Positions 47,797 to 58,218 of a stretch of DNA of 60,533 nucleotides are shown here, in pieces. Position 1 is the first letter of the stretch. Every line of letters begins with the position of its first letter. Source of the DNA: Prochloraceae cyanobacterium PL24a_bin.78 (GTDB lineage: Bacteria; Cyanobacteriota; Cyanobacteriia; Cyanobacteriales; JANQIW01). Position numbers and translations under genes: made by a program. Under the pieces are notes generated by a model. The model was not told the origin of the DNA. It ran no database searches and saw only the letters and a program-made list of their open reading frames with translations. Where the stretch lies: positions 1 through 60,533 of the forward strand of contig JANQIW010000045.1 in the NCBI GenBank assembly GCA_028281945.1. The letters are read 5' to 3'.

Positions 47797-50196
47797 ATGG
47801 ATGTTCAAGAAATAATAGAAGAAGCAAAAAAGAAAAAATCTAATACATTGGATTTAAGAAGTAGAAATTTAATGGAAATTCCAGAGGAAATTTTTGATTT
47901 GGAATGGTTAGAATTTCTATATTTAAGTGTTAATAAAATAAAAGAAATTCCACCAGCTCTCACTAATTTAATTAATTTAACAGGACTATATTTAAGTGGT
48001 AATGAAATAAAAGAAATCCCACCAGCTCTCACTAATTTAATTAATTTAACATCACTAGATTTAGGCTTTAATCAAATAAAAGAAATACCACCAGCTATTA
48101 CTAATTTAACTAATTTAACTTACCTAATTTTAGATAATAATCAAATAAAAGAAATACCATCAGCTCTCACCAATTTAATTAATTTAACATCACTAGATTT
48201 AAGTGGGAATCCCATTGAATATCCATCTCTTGAAATAGTTGATAAAGGAATTGAATCAATTAGACAATTTTTCTACCAAGTAGAAAAAGAAGGCAAAGAT
48301 TTTCTCTATGAAGCTAAATTATTAATAGTTGGTGAATCAGGTGCAGGAAAAACCACCTTGGCTAATAAAATTGAAAACCAAAATTATCAATTACAAAAAG
48401 AAGATACAACCAAAGGAATTGAAGTCAAAACATGGAATTTTCCCTTTAAAAATGAGGTGAATTTTCGAGTAAATATTTGGGATTTTGGCGGACAAGAAAT
48501 TTACCATAGCACCCATCAATTTTTTCTCACTAAACGCTCTTTATATTGCTTAGTAGTAGATAACCGTAAAGAAGATACAGATTTCTATTATTGGTTAAAT
48601 ATAGTAGAACTTCTTAGCAATAAAAGTCCTATTTTAATTATAAAAAATGAAAAACAAGATAGAAAAAGAGAAATTAATCAAAGAATATTACGAGGACAAT
48701 TTGATAGCCTTAAAGAAATATTAGCTACTAATCTAGCTGACAATCGTGGTTTATCAGAAATATTAAATAACATTCAACATTATATTAGGAATCTACCTCA
48801 TATTGGCGATACTCTTCCTAAAACTTGGAAAAGAGTTAGAGAAGCATTAGAAAAAGACGATCGTAATTATATTACTCTAGAAGAATATCTCTCTATTTGC
48901 CAAGAAAATGGCTTTACTAAAAGAGAAGATAAACTCCAATTAAGCGGCTATTTACACGATTTAGGAGTATGTTTGCATTTCCAAGATGAACCTCTTTTAA
49001 ACAAGATAGTAATACTCAAACCAGAATGGGGCACAAAAGCAGTTTATAAGGTATTAGATAATGATTTAGTTAGGAATAATTTTGGTACATTTACTAAGGA
49101 TGATTTGGTAAAAATATGGCACGAAGAAGAATATTGTAATATGCTTGGTGAACTTCTAAAATTAATGGAGAAGTTTAACTTATGCTATCAAATTCCTAAT
49201 GATAATATCTATATTGCACCTCAATTACTAACAGAAAATCAACCAGAATATCCACCAGAATATCCATCAAACCATAACAATAATCTCATTATTAAATATA
49301 CTTATACCTTTATGCCAAAAGGGATTATTAGTGAATTAATTGTAGCTATGCACAGTTTAATTTACCAGCAACAATTTGTTTGGAAAAGTGGTGTCATTCT
49401 CTATCAAAATGATACCTTTGCAGAAGTAATTGAATATTATAATCAGCGGAAAATAGAAATTAATGTTGTAGGAAAACATCGAAAAGATTTAATGACGATC
49501 GTTACTTATGAATTAGATAAAATTCACAATTCTTATTCAGGATTAAAATATCAAAAATCAATTCCTTGTAATTGTTTTCTTTGCAAAGATAGCAAATCTA
49601 GTCAAGATAAACAGTTTTATAATTTTGAAGTATTACAAAGATTTAAAGCCGATAGACAAAAGGAAATTCAATGTCAAAAAAGTTATCAAATGGTTAATGT
49701 TTTAAACTTAATAGATGATGTAATTAAAGACAATTTTCAAGATAAAGATAAATATCGAGATAAGGATGGTGATGATAAAGATTCTTCTGTTAATATTAAT
49801 CTGTACATTGATAATAAAAGGACAAAAACTGTGAGTGAATTTAAAGATATTAAAGATAGTTTTAAAGATATGAAAGATATTGCAATAGGAGACAATATCA
49901 ACATTAAATCTCAAACACCCAATACTACCGAATCCGAAAAACCCGAAATCCAAGAATTATTACAACAACTAAAAAAAGCCATTGAAGAAGAAAACAACCT
50001 ACACGAAATGGCTAAAACAACAGCACTCCAACAAGTAACAAATTTAGAAGAAGCTACCACCAATCCCACAGATGAAGACATGAAAAACAAAGCATATCAA
50101 GCTAAAACCATGCTAGATGGCATTCTTTCTAAATTACCTGCCGCTGCTGCCTTGATGACTATTTGTGAAAAGATTGGTCATTACTTTGGCTTGTAA
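47797..50196 (+). CDS. ROCO protein (LRR-Roc-COR)
   Basis: 799 aa. Residues about 15-145 are five leucine-rich repeats of a 23-residue unit (IKEIPPALTNLINLTSLDL). The Roc GTPase follows, with P-loop GESGAGKTTL near residue 179, G3 DFGGQE near 230 and a G4-like NEKQD. The COR domain covers the middle (LILKPEWGTKAVYKVLD). The tail has an IAIGDNINIKS element and a predicted coiled coil ending near the C-terminus. Bacterial ROCO proteins are GTPases that dimerise by COR; the target is unknown. Four of the LRR units are almost identical in DNA, with a 69-bp period. Confidence 0.85.
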   Translation: MDVQEIIEEAKKKKSNTLDLRSRNLMEIPEEIFDLEWLEFLYLSVNKIKEIPPALTNLINLTGLYLSGNEIKEIPPALTNLINLTSLDLGFNQIKEIPPAITNLTNLTYLILDNNQIKEIPSALTNLINLTSLDLSGNPIEYPSLEIVDKGIESIRQFFYQVEKEGKDFLYEAKLLIVGESGAGKTTLANKIENQNYQLQKEDTTKGIEVKTWNFPFKNEVNFRVNIWDFGGQEIYHSTHQFFLTKRSLYCLVVDNRKEDTDFYYWLNIVELLSNKSPILIIKNEKQDRKREINQRILRGQFDSLKEILATNLADNRGLSEILNNIQHYIRNLPHIGDTLPKTWKRVREALEKDDRNYITLEEYLSICQENGFTKREDKLQLSGYLHDLGVCLHFQDEPLLNKIVILKPEWGTKAVYKVLDNDLVRNNFGTFTKDDLVKIWHEEEYCNMLGELLKLMEKFNLCYQIPNDNIYIAPQLLTENQPEYPPEYPSNHNNNLIIKYTYTFMPKGIISELIVAMHSLIYQQQFVWKSGVILYQNDTFAEVIEYYNQRKIEINVVGKHRKDLMTIVTYELDKIHNSYSGLKYQKSIPCNCFLCKDSKSSQDKQFYNFEVLQRFKADRQKEIQCQKSYQMVNVLNLIDDVIKDNFQDKDKYRDKDGDDKDSSVNINLYIDNKRTKTVSEFKDIKDSFKDMKDIAIGDNINIKSQTPNTTESEKPEIQELLQQLKKAIEEENNLHEMAKTTALQQVTNLEEATTNPTDEDMKNKAYQAKTMLDGILSKLPAAAALMTICEKIGHYFGL
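47935..48200 (+). repeat. 69-bp tandem repeats encoding LRR units
   Basis: The block beginning AATAAAAGAAAT(T/C)CCACC recurs at about 47936, 48005, 48074 and 48143, with matching bases over most of each 69-bp unit. Such near-identity suggests recent expansion or gene conversion. Confidence 0.85.
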
Positions 50197-50199
50197 CGA

Positions 50200-50373
50200 T
50201 TATACATCTTCCAACTCTAATAAAACTTCTACCACACTTTGAGGAATTTCCACTACTTCCTCAATAGTTTTCCCCTCAGCCACTAATCCCTCTAAATTAT
50301 CACTAGTAGCCACAAAATATTCCTCACCTTCTTCTTGAAACTTCTCTATTTTTAACTTAATTGATTTTTCCAT
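50200..50373 (-). CDS. HicB-like small protein
   Basis: 57 aa from the ATG at 50371-50373 (MEKSIKLKIEKFQEEGEEYF, then SDNLEGLVAEGKTIEEVVE). It resembles the short HicB/DUF1902 partner fold. The longer frame to 50460 would run through tRNA-Thr and is not credible. No HicA toxin is adjacent. It ends 3 bp from the ROCO stop, in convergent orientation. Confidence 0.6.
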   Translation of the reverse strand: MEKSIKLKIEKFQEEGEEYFVATSDNLEGLVAEGKTIEEVVEIPQSVVEVLLELEDV

Positions 50374-50418
50374 TTGTTGGGTGGTACAAACAGTAATAAA
50401 CACCATAAAACAACAATA

Positions 50419-50490
50419 AGCCCGTGACGAGGATTGAACTCGTGACCTTACCCTTACCAAGGGTACGCTCTACCACTGAGCCACACGGGC
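50419..50490 (-). tRNA. tRNA-Thr (anticodon GGT)
   Basis: 72 nt on the minus strand. Acceptor GCCCGTG/CACGGGC with discriminator T, anticodon stem TACCC/GGGTA with loop TTGGTAA, and T-loop TTCAATC. CCA not encoded. Confidence 0.95.
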
Positions 50491-50545
50491 GATCGACAAG
50501 CCCATTGAAGAGCAATTGTATCGAAATCTTAAATTTTTAAAATGA

Positions 50546-50630
50546 TGGTGGGCCGAGCTGGATTCGAACCAGCGTAAGCTTAGCTAGCGGATTTACAGTC
50601 CGCCTCCATTAACCACTCGGACATCGACCC
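50546..50630 (-). tRNA. tRNA-Tyr (anticodon GTA)
   Basis: Class II tRNA with a long variable arm, 82 nt plus an encoded CCA (50546-50548). Acceptor GGGTCGA/TCGGCCC, anticodon stem GCGGA/TCCGC with loop CTGTAAA, T-loop TTCGAAT. The neighbouring tRNA-Thr lies 55 bp downstream. Confidence 0.95.
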
Positions 50631-50769
50631 ATATAAGGTTTTTACCTTGGAGGATTGAAAAATATTCATTGATACTTTTTCAACCACATTTACTAATATT
50701 AGCACAACTTTTTTTTAATGGCAAGGATTTTTGCAAAGATTTTTTGAGCCTAAAAACAGTAAATATACT

Positions 50770-50838
50770 TATCTCCCCATCTCCCCATCTCCTAATCTCC
50801 CCATCTCCCCATCTCCCCATCTCCCCATCTCCCCATCT
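50770..50838 (-). repeat. Simple G-rich tract (GGGGAGAT units)
   Basis: About eight tandem copies of CTCCCCAT on the plus strand, i.e. GGGGAGAT on the minus, beginning right after the stop codon of the CNNM gene. Same unit as the cores of the dispersed elements, without their flanks. Confidence 0.85.
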
Positions 50839-51924
<1,086 letters not shown>

Positions 51925-51988
51925 TTACAATAATCTGATTTGAGGCTGTCATTTTTTGATTGAGACAGTTTTTAGTTAGACTTTTAAT

Positions 51989-52126
51989 TTAGATAGTATA
52001 TGCAGCAGAAAGTGCCCAAATGATTAAACCTATTATACTACCGATTACAATTACGGCTGAAATAGCAACAACAGCAGGTTTATCTGCCCCATCAAATTTC
52101 ATGATTCCACGATTTAAGTCTGACAT
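51989..52126 (-). CDS. 45-aa single-helix membrane protein
   Basis: Minus-strand frame from the ATG at 52124-52126 to TAA at 51989. It begins MSDLNRGIMKFDGADKPAVV and continues with one transmembrane helix (SAVIVIGSIIGLIIWAL) and an AAYTI end. A GAGGA ribosome site precedes the ATG by about a dozen bases. The soluble N-terminus plus single helix is the plan of small thylakoid proteins; a Psb35-like identity is possible, but I cannot verify it. Located between divergent genes. Confidence 0.65.
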   Translation of the reverse strand: MSDLNRGIMKFDGADKPAVVAISAVIVIGSIIGLIIWALSAAYTI

Positions 52127-52224
52127 GATGGATTATTCCTCTATAAAATATCTATTAGTTGAAAACTCTAGTTATAGATTAACGCAGGGTTTTGTCAAGT
52201 CTAAGGTTTAGATTTTAATTAAAA

Positions 52225-53172
52225 ATGAAATTTTTTTCTATTGGTTTAGGTATTATTTTGGCTTTGTTGGTTTTAACTGAGATTTCTTTAAGATTTCTTT
52301 TTGGTTTTGGGAATCCTCCTTTATATATGGAGGATGATGAGATTGGCTATTTGCTTGTTCCCAATCAAAAAATGCGCCGCATGGGAAATCTTATTAGCAT
52401 TAATGGATATTCTATGCGTAGTCCTACTTTTGAGGAGCAACGATCGCCGGATACTTTGAGAATATTTTTAATTGGTGATTCCATTGCTAATGGTGGTTGG
52501 TGGACTGATGATGAGGAAACTATTTCTAGTTTAATCAAGGAAGAGGTTCTCAATTCTTCTGTGAAAACAGGATGGGAGAAGGTAGATGTTTTAAATGCTT
52601 CGGCTAATTCTTGGGGTCCTCGAAATGAACTGGCTTATTTAGAAAAATTTGGTACTTTTGAGGCTCAGGTTTTGGTTTTGTTACTCAATACTGATGATTT
52701 ATTCACTAAAGCTCCTAATTCTGAAGTGGTGGGAAGGGATCGCAATTATCCTAGTCAACAACCTTTTGGGGCGATCCCTGAGGTTATAAAACTAATTTCA
52801 CCTAATCCTCCAGTTCAAGGGATAGATGAAAAAGGCGATCGAGTTGGTTTTAATTTGGAAGCAGTCGGCAAGATCAAGGAGATAGCATCTAAAAATAATG
52901 CTAAATTGATTGTAGGTTTAACTCCTTTAAAGCGGGAATTAGAACCATCTGGACCTAAAGATCATGAACTTAAAGCTAGAACAAGACTAAAAGAATTTAC
53001 CGAAAATGAACAAATAACTTATATAGATTTTCTCCCTATATTCCAAGAATCTCAAAATTATGACTTATTATATCGAGATAGTATTCATCTTACTCCTAAA
53101 GGAAACCAACTTGTTACTGAAAATATTACCCAATCAATTCTAAAATTTGAACAATTAACCATTGAAAATTAA
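52225..53172 (+). CDS. Membrane-anchored SGNH/GDSL-like hydrolase
   Basis: 315 aa. N-terminal hydrophobic helix (IGLGIILALLVLTEISLRF) followed by a DUF-like segment typical of cyanobacterial SGNH proteins (PNQKMRRMGNLISINGYSMR). Catalytic Ser in LIGDSIANGG, Gly/Asn blocks in NASANSWGPRNEL and LLNTDDL, and the Asp/His pair in DSIHLTPKG. Probably extracytoplasmic; substrate unknown (esterase or polysaccharide deacetylation-type roles are seen in this family). Confidence 0.82.
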   Translation: MKFFSIGLGIILALLVLTEISLRFLFGFGNPPLYMEDDEIGYLLVPNQKMRRMGNLISINGYSMRSPTFEEQRSPDTLRIFLIGDSIANGGWWTDDEETISSLIKEEVLNSSVKTGWEKVDVLNASANSWGPRNELAYLEKFGTFEAQVLVLLLNTDDLFTKAPNSEVVGRDRNYPSQQPFGAIPEVIKLISPNPPVQGIDEKGDRVGFNLEAVGKIKEIASKNNAKLIVGLTPLKRELEPSGPKDHELKARTRLKEFTENEQITYIDFLPIFQESQNYDLLYRDSIHLTPKGNQLVTENITQSILKFEQLTIEN

Positions 53173-53341
53173 TCATTTTTTGATTATTTATTGTCTAATA
53201 GATAGCAAAAAAGAGGCAAAAGGTTAGTAGATAAAACTCCACCTAAAAGATTTAAATTTAAGAGAGTTTTTCTTATTCCTTCTACCTCTTCTCTGCTTAT
53301 GGGTTAAGCTGTTTAGCATTAACTAAATTAGGATGAACTAA

Positions 53342-54394
53342 CTAAATCCAAGCGATGGACCGAAATTCAGTGGCTTCTTGATGATCTTGATTAGAATCCC
53401 ATAATTGACCATCAAGAGCGATTTGCTCAATAGAACTTGCTAAACGTAAAGCCTTAAGTGCCTGTTCGCCACCAACGGAAGGATTATTCCCTCCTCTGAC
53501 ACAATTAACAAAGTGCTCTAATTCAGCGTGTAGTGGTTCTATATTACTTGTATATACTTTTTCAATTAAACCATCTTGACGATAAAGTATTTGACCATAA
53601 TTAGTTGTATAATTACCAGTTGTTTGACGGTGAATTAAAATTTCGTTATTGAGAAAATCTGCTTCGATCAGAGAATTTTTGCAATGAGCCGCAATACTAC
53701 GAATTTTCCTGTGTGTTACCTTGCTAGCTGTTAAAGTAGCCACAATGCCATTAGCAAAACCGAGAGTAGCAGTAACATAATCAAGATAGCTAGAATCAGA
53801 ACCTTTTGAGCCACTAGCTGTCAACTTAATTACGGGAGCTTGTGCAAATTCTAATAATAAATCAATATCATGAATCATTAAATCTAAAACAACAGATACA
53901 TCGGCTGCTCTTTGAGAATAAGGACTCATGCGACGAGCTTCTACTGCTAACAATTCTTCTGTTTTGAGAACGTTAGTTAATTCAGCAAAGGCGGGATTAA
54001 AACGTTCAATATGTCCTACTTGCAAAATACAGTTGGATTGAGCTGCTGTATTTACTAAAGATTCAGCTTCCGAGATGGTAGATGCGATAGGTTTTTCAAT
54101 CAAAGTATGAATCCCTGCATTGAGACAATCCATCCCTACTTGATAATGTACTTTAGTAGGTACTGCAATACAAACTGCATCTACATAAGGCAAAAGATCG
54201 TGGTAATCTTCAAAGAAACGAATTCGATAGTTGCTGGCAATATCTAAGCCTCTTTCAACATTAATGTCTGATACCCCTACTAATTCTACGTCTTTAATTA
54301 AGCTAAGGACGCGAGTATGGTGTTGCCCCATATTGCCTACACCGATTACTCCCATTTTAATTGGATTATTGATACTGGGTTTTTTATTTGACAT
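53342..54394 (-). CDS. Gfo/Idh/MocA-family NAD(P)-dependent oxidoreductase
   Basis: 350 aa. N-terminal Rossmann GVIGVGNMGQHHTRVL, the EKPIA motif with the conserved Lys, and a C-terminal substrate domain with LMIHDIDLLLEFA, whose His/Asp are typical of the catalytic site. Probably acts on a sugar or inositol derivative. Single gene; the target is unknown. Confidence 0.85.
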   Translation of the reverse strand: MSNKKPSINNPIKMGVIGVGNMGQHHTRVLSLIKDVELVGVSDINVERGLDIASNYRIRFFEDYHDLLPYVDAVCIAVPTKVHYQVGMDCLNAGIHTLIEKPIASTISEAESLVNTAAQSNCILQVGHIERFNPAFAELTNVLKTEELLAVEARRMSPYSQRAADVSVVLDLMIHDIDLLLEFAQAPVIKLTASGSKGSDSSYLDYVTATLGFANGIVATLTASKVTHRKIRSIAAHCKNSLIEADFLNNEILIHRQTTGNYTTNYGQILYRQDGLIEKVYTSNIEPLHAELEHFVNCVRGGNNPSVGGEQALKALRLASSIEQIALDGQLWDSNQDHQEATEFRSIAWI

Positions 54395-54633
54395 TTGTTT
54401 TATTTACTCCTTTACACTCCTCCACCAATGTTTGATTAAGTTACCCTAAGATTGAGAACTTTAATCATACAGATAGTATCATAATTAGTCTAATTGTAAA
54501 GAATTTCAAAGTTTTGGTGACTTTTTTTCTAAAATTTTTCAATCTAACTAAGTTAATACTTTCGATGGCTAGGAATGGATCTCTTAATGTATTAGAAATT
54601 TTAATTCGTCTTATTAATTTTACTGATTAATGG

Positions 54634-56100
54634 TTAATTATCAATTTTTATTTGTCCATTATTATGCTCATTTGATAGTGTTTCTGTTAATTCTAAATTA
54701 TGGTCAGTTTCAGATATATCTGTTGAGATAGAGTTTTCCATATTTACTGAGATCTCTTCTGTTAAATCTGTCAAGGATGTATTGTGGCGATGAATTTTGA
54801 TTTGATGTAATCGAGGCCCTTCTGTTTTGACAATGGTTAATTCTAGGTTATCGTAGTCAAAGGATTCTCCTTCAGTGGGAATTTTTTGGAACTGATACAT
54901 AACAAAACCCCCTAATGTTTGATATTCATCTGTTATTGGTAAGTCTAAATCGAATAATTCATTAGCATCTTCTAAGTTCATTTGTGCTTGGACGAGGAAA
55001 GTATCTTCATCTATAATCTCAAATGGAATTTCTTCTCTAGCATTATCTTCACTTTCATCCCCGATTATTTCAGCAACTAAATCTTGCATGGTAACTAATC
55101 CTGATGTTCCTCCAAATTCATCTACGATAGCTACCATTTTTTGTGAGGATCTTTGCATTATAGGTAATATTTCGCTTAGAAGAGTGGATTCGGAAATAAA
55201 ACGGGCTGGTTTGAGCCATTTTTTAATTGAAGTTTGTGGGAATAAATGTCCTTTGGCAAGGGGTGAGGCTAAATCTTTAAAATCGATAATCCCACGAATA
55301 TCATCGATGGAATCTCCAATTACTGGATAACGGGAGTGGCCTGTAGCTGCTATCTCTTCCATTAATTCCGAAAAGGTAGCGGTAATGGGTATACATTTAA
55401 TCATGGTGCGAGGTACCATTACTTCTTCTACTACCACATCACCAAATTCAAAGACATTTTTGAGTAATTCTCTTTCTTCTGCTTCTAAACCTGATGATTC
55501 TCGTTCTGTGGTAATGATTAGTTGTAATTCTTCTGGTGTTACTCTGTTATAGCCTTGGCCTGTGTATTTAATTCCTAAGAGTTTTAACAAAAATTTGGTG
55601 GATTGATTTAAAATCCAAATAAAAGGATTAAAAATACGGGCTATTACTACAGAAGAGGGAGCGAGAAATCTTGCTAGTTTTTCTGAATATAATAAAGCTA
55701 AAGATTTAGGGCATAATTCTCCTAAGACGATTTGAAAATAGGCTATTAAGAGAAAGGCTATGGGGATTGCAAGGGAATGTGCCAAACTTGTAATTAATAT
55801 TTCCGGTAGTGGTAGAAATAAAATTAGTTGTTTTACCAATACTGCCATTGTTTTTTCACCTATCCAACCTAGTGCTAGACTAGATAAGGTGATTCCTAGC
55901 TGGGTAGTTGATAAAAGACGATCGATACTGCGTTGTAATGATTGAACTGTTTGGGCTTGAATATCTCCAGATTCTACTAATTGGTTAATTCGCGATCGTC
56001 TTACCGATACGATTGAAAATTCTGCTGTTACAAAAAAAGCATTAATTAGGATTAGTAAAAGTACTAATAATAATCGCAGTAGGATATCAGATAGATTCAT
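54634..56100 (-). CDS. CNNM/CorC-family membrane protein 2
   Basis: 488 aa with all three parts: DUF21 transmembrane domain (LILINAFFVTAEFSIVSVRRSRI; VLGELCPKSLALLYSEKLAR), two CBS domains (VMVPRTMIKCI; ATGHSRYPVIGDSID; FGGTSGLVTMQDLVAE), and a C-terminal CorC_HlyC domain (DLPITDEYQTLGGFVMYQF). A ~65-residue acidic/polar tail follows. A second gene of the same family is at 50839. Confidence 0.87.
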   Translation of the reverse strand: MNLSDILLRLLLVLLLILINAFFVTAEFSIVSVRRSRINQLVESGDIQAQTVQSLQRSIDRLLSTTQLGITLSSLALGWIGEKTMAVLVKQLILFLPLPEILITSLAHSLAIPIAFLLIAYFQIVLGELCPKSLALLYSEKLARFLAPSSVVIARIFNPFIWILNQSTKFLLKLLGIKYTGQGYNRVTPEELQLIITTERESSGLEAEERELLKNVFEFGDVVVEEVMVPRTMIKCIPITATFSELMEEIAATGHSRYPVIGDSIDDIRGIIDFKDLASPLAKGHLFPQTSIKKWLKPARFISESTLLSEILPIMQRSSQKMVAIVDEFGGTSGLVTMQDLVAEIIGDESEDNAREEIPFEIIDEDTFLVQAQMNLEDANELFDLDLPITDEYQTLGGFVMYQFQKIPTEGESFDYDNLELTIVKTEGPRLHQIKIHRHNTSLTDLTEEISVNMENSISTDISETDHNLELTETLSNEHNNGQIKIDN

Positions 56101-56132
56101 ATATTATTGATTTAGAAGCCTATTTTTCTATA

Positions 56133-56801
56133 CTACTCCGGAATTGGTATATCCATAATAGTTAAATTCACCTCTTGGGAGGGATAATCTGTCAAACTTA
56201 GTGATATTTTCTCTGATGTTTCTAATAATGAAATAGGAATTCTTACTGTTCCTGAATAAGCTTGTCCATTAGGTGGTATTTGCCGTGGCAATCCATCTGT
56301 AATTCCACTTAATGCGCGATTTTGGGGGTCTCGGATATCCATAAAACTATATAAAAATTCTACTTTTTCTGTACTTTTATTAGTCAAACTCAAATCTAAT
56401 AGTAATGCTCCTCCTTGTCTAGTCATTCTCTCTACTGTCATAACTACATTCTCATCAGTTGTAGATACAGGAAATGGGCTTTTTTCTTCTTCTCCTGGAA
56501 TGCTAATAAAGCTACCATCTTCATTATTATTATTATCTTTTCCTGGAATATTCCCTTCGTAATAGACAAAATCATATACTTTTACTAAAATTTCTTTTTC
56601 ACTTATAAATTTACTTTTTTGATTATTGTTGTTATTGTTAACATTGTTTAATCCTAACTTTTTTAATGGGTTAGACTCTGGTTGTTTGACACCTTTAATG
56701 GCTTCTTGCCCTAATTCGTAGGCTATTTTTGCACTAATACTCCCAGATATTCCCATGATTAGAAGTAAAAACAAGGCTAACACAAGAGATAAAATTTTCA
56801 T
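56133..56801 (-). CDS. Secreted or membrane-anchored protein of unknown function
   Basis: 222 aa. An N-terminal hydrophobic helix (LSLVLALFLLLIMGISG) is followed by an Asn-rich linker (NNVNNNNNNQ) and a beta-rich domain with VEFLYSFMDIRDPQNRALSGI and a LSLTDYPSQEV end. It resembles DUF4352-type or Telomeric_repeat-like immunoglobulin folds only loosely; no confident family. It lies 32 bp upstream of the CNNM gene on the same strand and may be co-transcribed. Confidence 0.6.
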   Translation of the reverse strand: MKILSLVLALFLLLIMGISGSISAKIAYELGQEAIKGVKQPESNPLKKLGLNNVNNNNNNQKSKFISEKEILVKVYDFVYYEGNIPGKDNNNNEDGSFISIPGEEEKSPFPVSTTDENVVMTVERMTRQGGALLLDLSLTNKSTEKVEFLYSFMDIRDPQNRALSGITDGLPRQIPPNGQAYSGTVRIPISLLETSEKISLSLTDYPSQEVNLTIMDIPIPE

Positions 56802-57100
56802 TGTTAATATTTAAAATTTTGTTAATGTCTATAATGTCTATAATAATGTTTCCTACCGCTTAAAACTATCATAAATCTTTACTCTATAGTAGGTCAATCT
56901 TTAAAATTTAATCCTAAGGCTACTATAAACATAAGGAGATTGTTAGAGCTTGAGGATTCTAAATTTAGCTTTCTTTAATCCATCATCTATCTATTTTGCC
57001 AAAGTATAGATTATATTATAGCTTTGAATTTTACAATTAAATTTGGATTTCATTGGACAAATTAGATAATTTTATGTCATTATAGAAAAAGGCTGATTGA

Positions 57101-57173
57101 CCAGGGTTGGCCGAGCGGTTGAGGCAACAAACTCATAATTTGTGCTAGGCAGGTTCAACTCCTGCACCCTGGA
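57101..57173 (+). tRNA. tRNA with CAT anticodon (probably tRNA-Ile2, else Met)
   Basis: 73 nt. Acceptor CCAGGGT/ACCCTGG with discriminator A, D-stem GCC/GGC, anticodon stem ACAAA/TTTGT with loop CTCATAA, and T-loop TTCAACT. It is not an initiator: the anticodon stem lacks the three G-C pairs. The body resembles plastid tRNA-Ile(CAU), in which the C is changed to lysidine by TilS. Confidence 0.88.
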
Positions 57174-57200
57174 TTTAAAACTAAATTAGTGAGAACTAAT

Positions 57201-57665
57201 TTAACGAAGATAGGATGGATTTTCCTGGATTGAGGTATTAAAAGGATTAGCGAGATCTCTAGTACGAATATAAGGATCGCTTTGAGTTAATTCTTTAAAG
57301 TAATCTTGATAAAATTCTGATACTAATCTAGCATCTCTATTAATTTGGATGTCTGGAAAGGTAAGAAACCAAGAATCTAATACTCCTACAAAGCTGGTGG
57401 ATTCAAAAAAGTCTCCTGAATTTCTTAAAAAGACTTCGTTAAATTCTTCGTCAATTGTACGATTGGAGTCTCTGGTTTCAGTTAAAAAGTTTTGTGCGAT
57501 TAAATCTGTTGAGTTGTTTTGAGATATCAACTCTTGTTTTTGATTTAAAGATATGTTCTCGTTTTTAGGTGTGGCTTGGGCTACCTCTGCAAAAACTGAG
57601 AAAGCAGATATACTGCCAATTAACAAGATTGTTTTTAAATTTTTCAATTTATATCTTCCCCACAT
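57201..57665 (-). CDS. Small secreted protein of unknown function
   Basis: 154 aa with a signal peptide (ILLIGSISAFSVFAEVAQA). The mature part is acidic and rich in Asp, Asn and Phe, with SFVGVLDSWFLTFPDIQINRD. No family recognised. The start MWGRYKL is plausible; an in-frame alternative further downstream would remove the basic N-terminus. Confidence 0.6.
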   Translation of the reverse strand: MWGRYKLKNLKTILLIGSISAFSVFAEVAQATPKNENISLNQKQELISQNNSTDLIAQNFLTETRDSNRTIDEEFNEVFLRNSGDFFESTSFVGVLDSWFLTFPDIQINRDARLVSEFYQDYFKELTQSDPYIRTRDLANPFNTSIQENPSYLR

Positions 57666-57696
57666 TGATAATTTTGATTTAATTTTAACCGAATAC

Positions 57697-57849
57697 TTAA
57701 ATTTTGCCTTCAGAAATTTTGAGCAAGTTTTTATCTTCGATGGTTAATAAACCAGTATTACTATCTTTAACACTCGATCGCCATCCAATGTAGGTGTATA
57801 CTATAAAAGAAAGAATAACTAAAATTGTGGTCCAAGCTTCTACTGACAT
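57697..57849 (-). pseudogene. Truncated sodium:solute symporter, N-terminal fragment
   Basis: Minus-strand frame of 50 codons. Its first ~29 residues, MSVEAWTTILVILSFIVYTY then IGWRSSVKD, match the start of cyanobacterial acetate/solute:Na+ symporters. It then reads a short unrelated tail TGLLTIEDKNLLKISEGKI to a stop. An intact symporter is over 500 residues, so this is a deletion remnant; the tail could be the original C-terminus joined by an internal deletion. It follows a broken DUF4212 gene, its normal upstream partner. Confidence 0.75.
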
Positions 57850-57858
57850 TATTTTAAT

Positions 57859-58140
57859 TTATTTTTCTTGATATTTAGATTTTTGATATTTAGATTTTTG
57901 ATATTTAGCCTCAATTCTATCCATTTGTTTGGCATAAATAAAGATTAAAATTACGAAGACAAAAATCGATCCCTGTTGTGCCAGCTAAAAACCTAGAGGG
58001 ATTTGTCCAAAATTAATCAGGTTTAGGGGTTTTACTAATAAAATACTTAATCCTATAGAAACTATTCCCCAAACTATTAAAAGGTTACGAATTAAGTTTG
58101 TATTGGCAAGCCAGTAACTATTTCTATCGTTATTTTCCAT
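57859..58140 (-). pseudogene. DUF4212 symporter small subunit, interrupted by an internal stop
   Basis: Minus-strand frame from the ATG at 58138-58140 to TAA at 57859. It encodes MENNDRNSYWLANTNLIRNL, LLVKPLNLINFGQIPLGF, a TAG at 57985-57987, and then LAQQGSIFVFVILIFIYAKQ. Family members have Trp at the TAG position (LGFWFAQQGS), so TGG became TAG. The end has a repeated KYQKS unit. DUF4212 proteins pair with the symporter whose remnant follows, so both genes of the pair are broken. Confidence 0.78.
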
Positions 58141-58218
58141 AATATTTATTATTTTTAATGGGATAATCCATAGTAATTTTAATCAAGATATTGATGTATT
58201 TTCTTCTATTTTAAAACA

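Noticed and set aside
47936..48200. CRISPR array from 69-bp periodic repeats
   Set aside because: The repeats are in frame and encode leucine-rich repeats.
50374..50460. N-terminal extension of the HicB-like frame
   Set aside because: It overlaps the tRNA-Thr gene; the internal ATG at 50373 gives the family-like protein.
50770..50838. CRISPR-like array
   Set aside because: Units are only 8 bp with no spacers; it is a simple tandem repeat.
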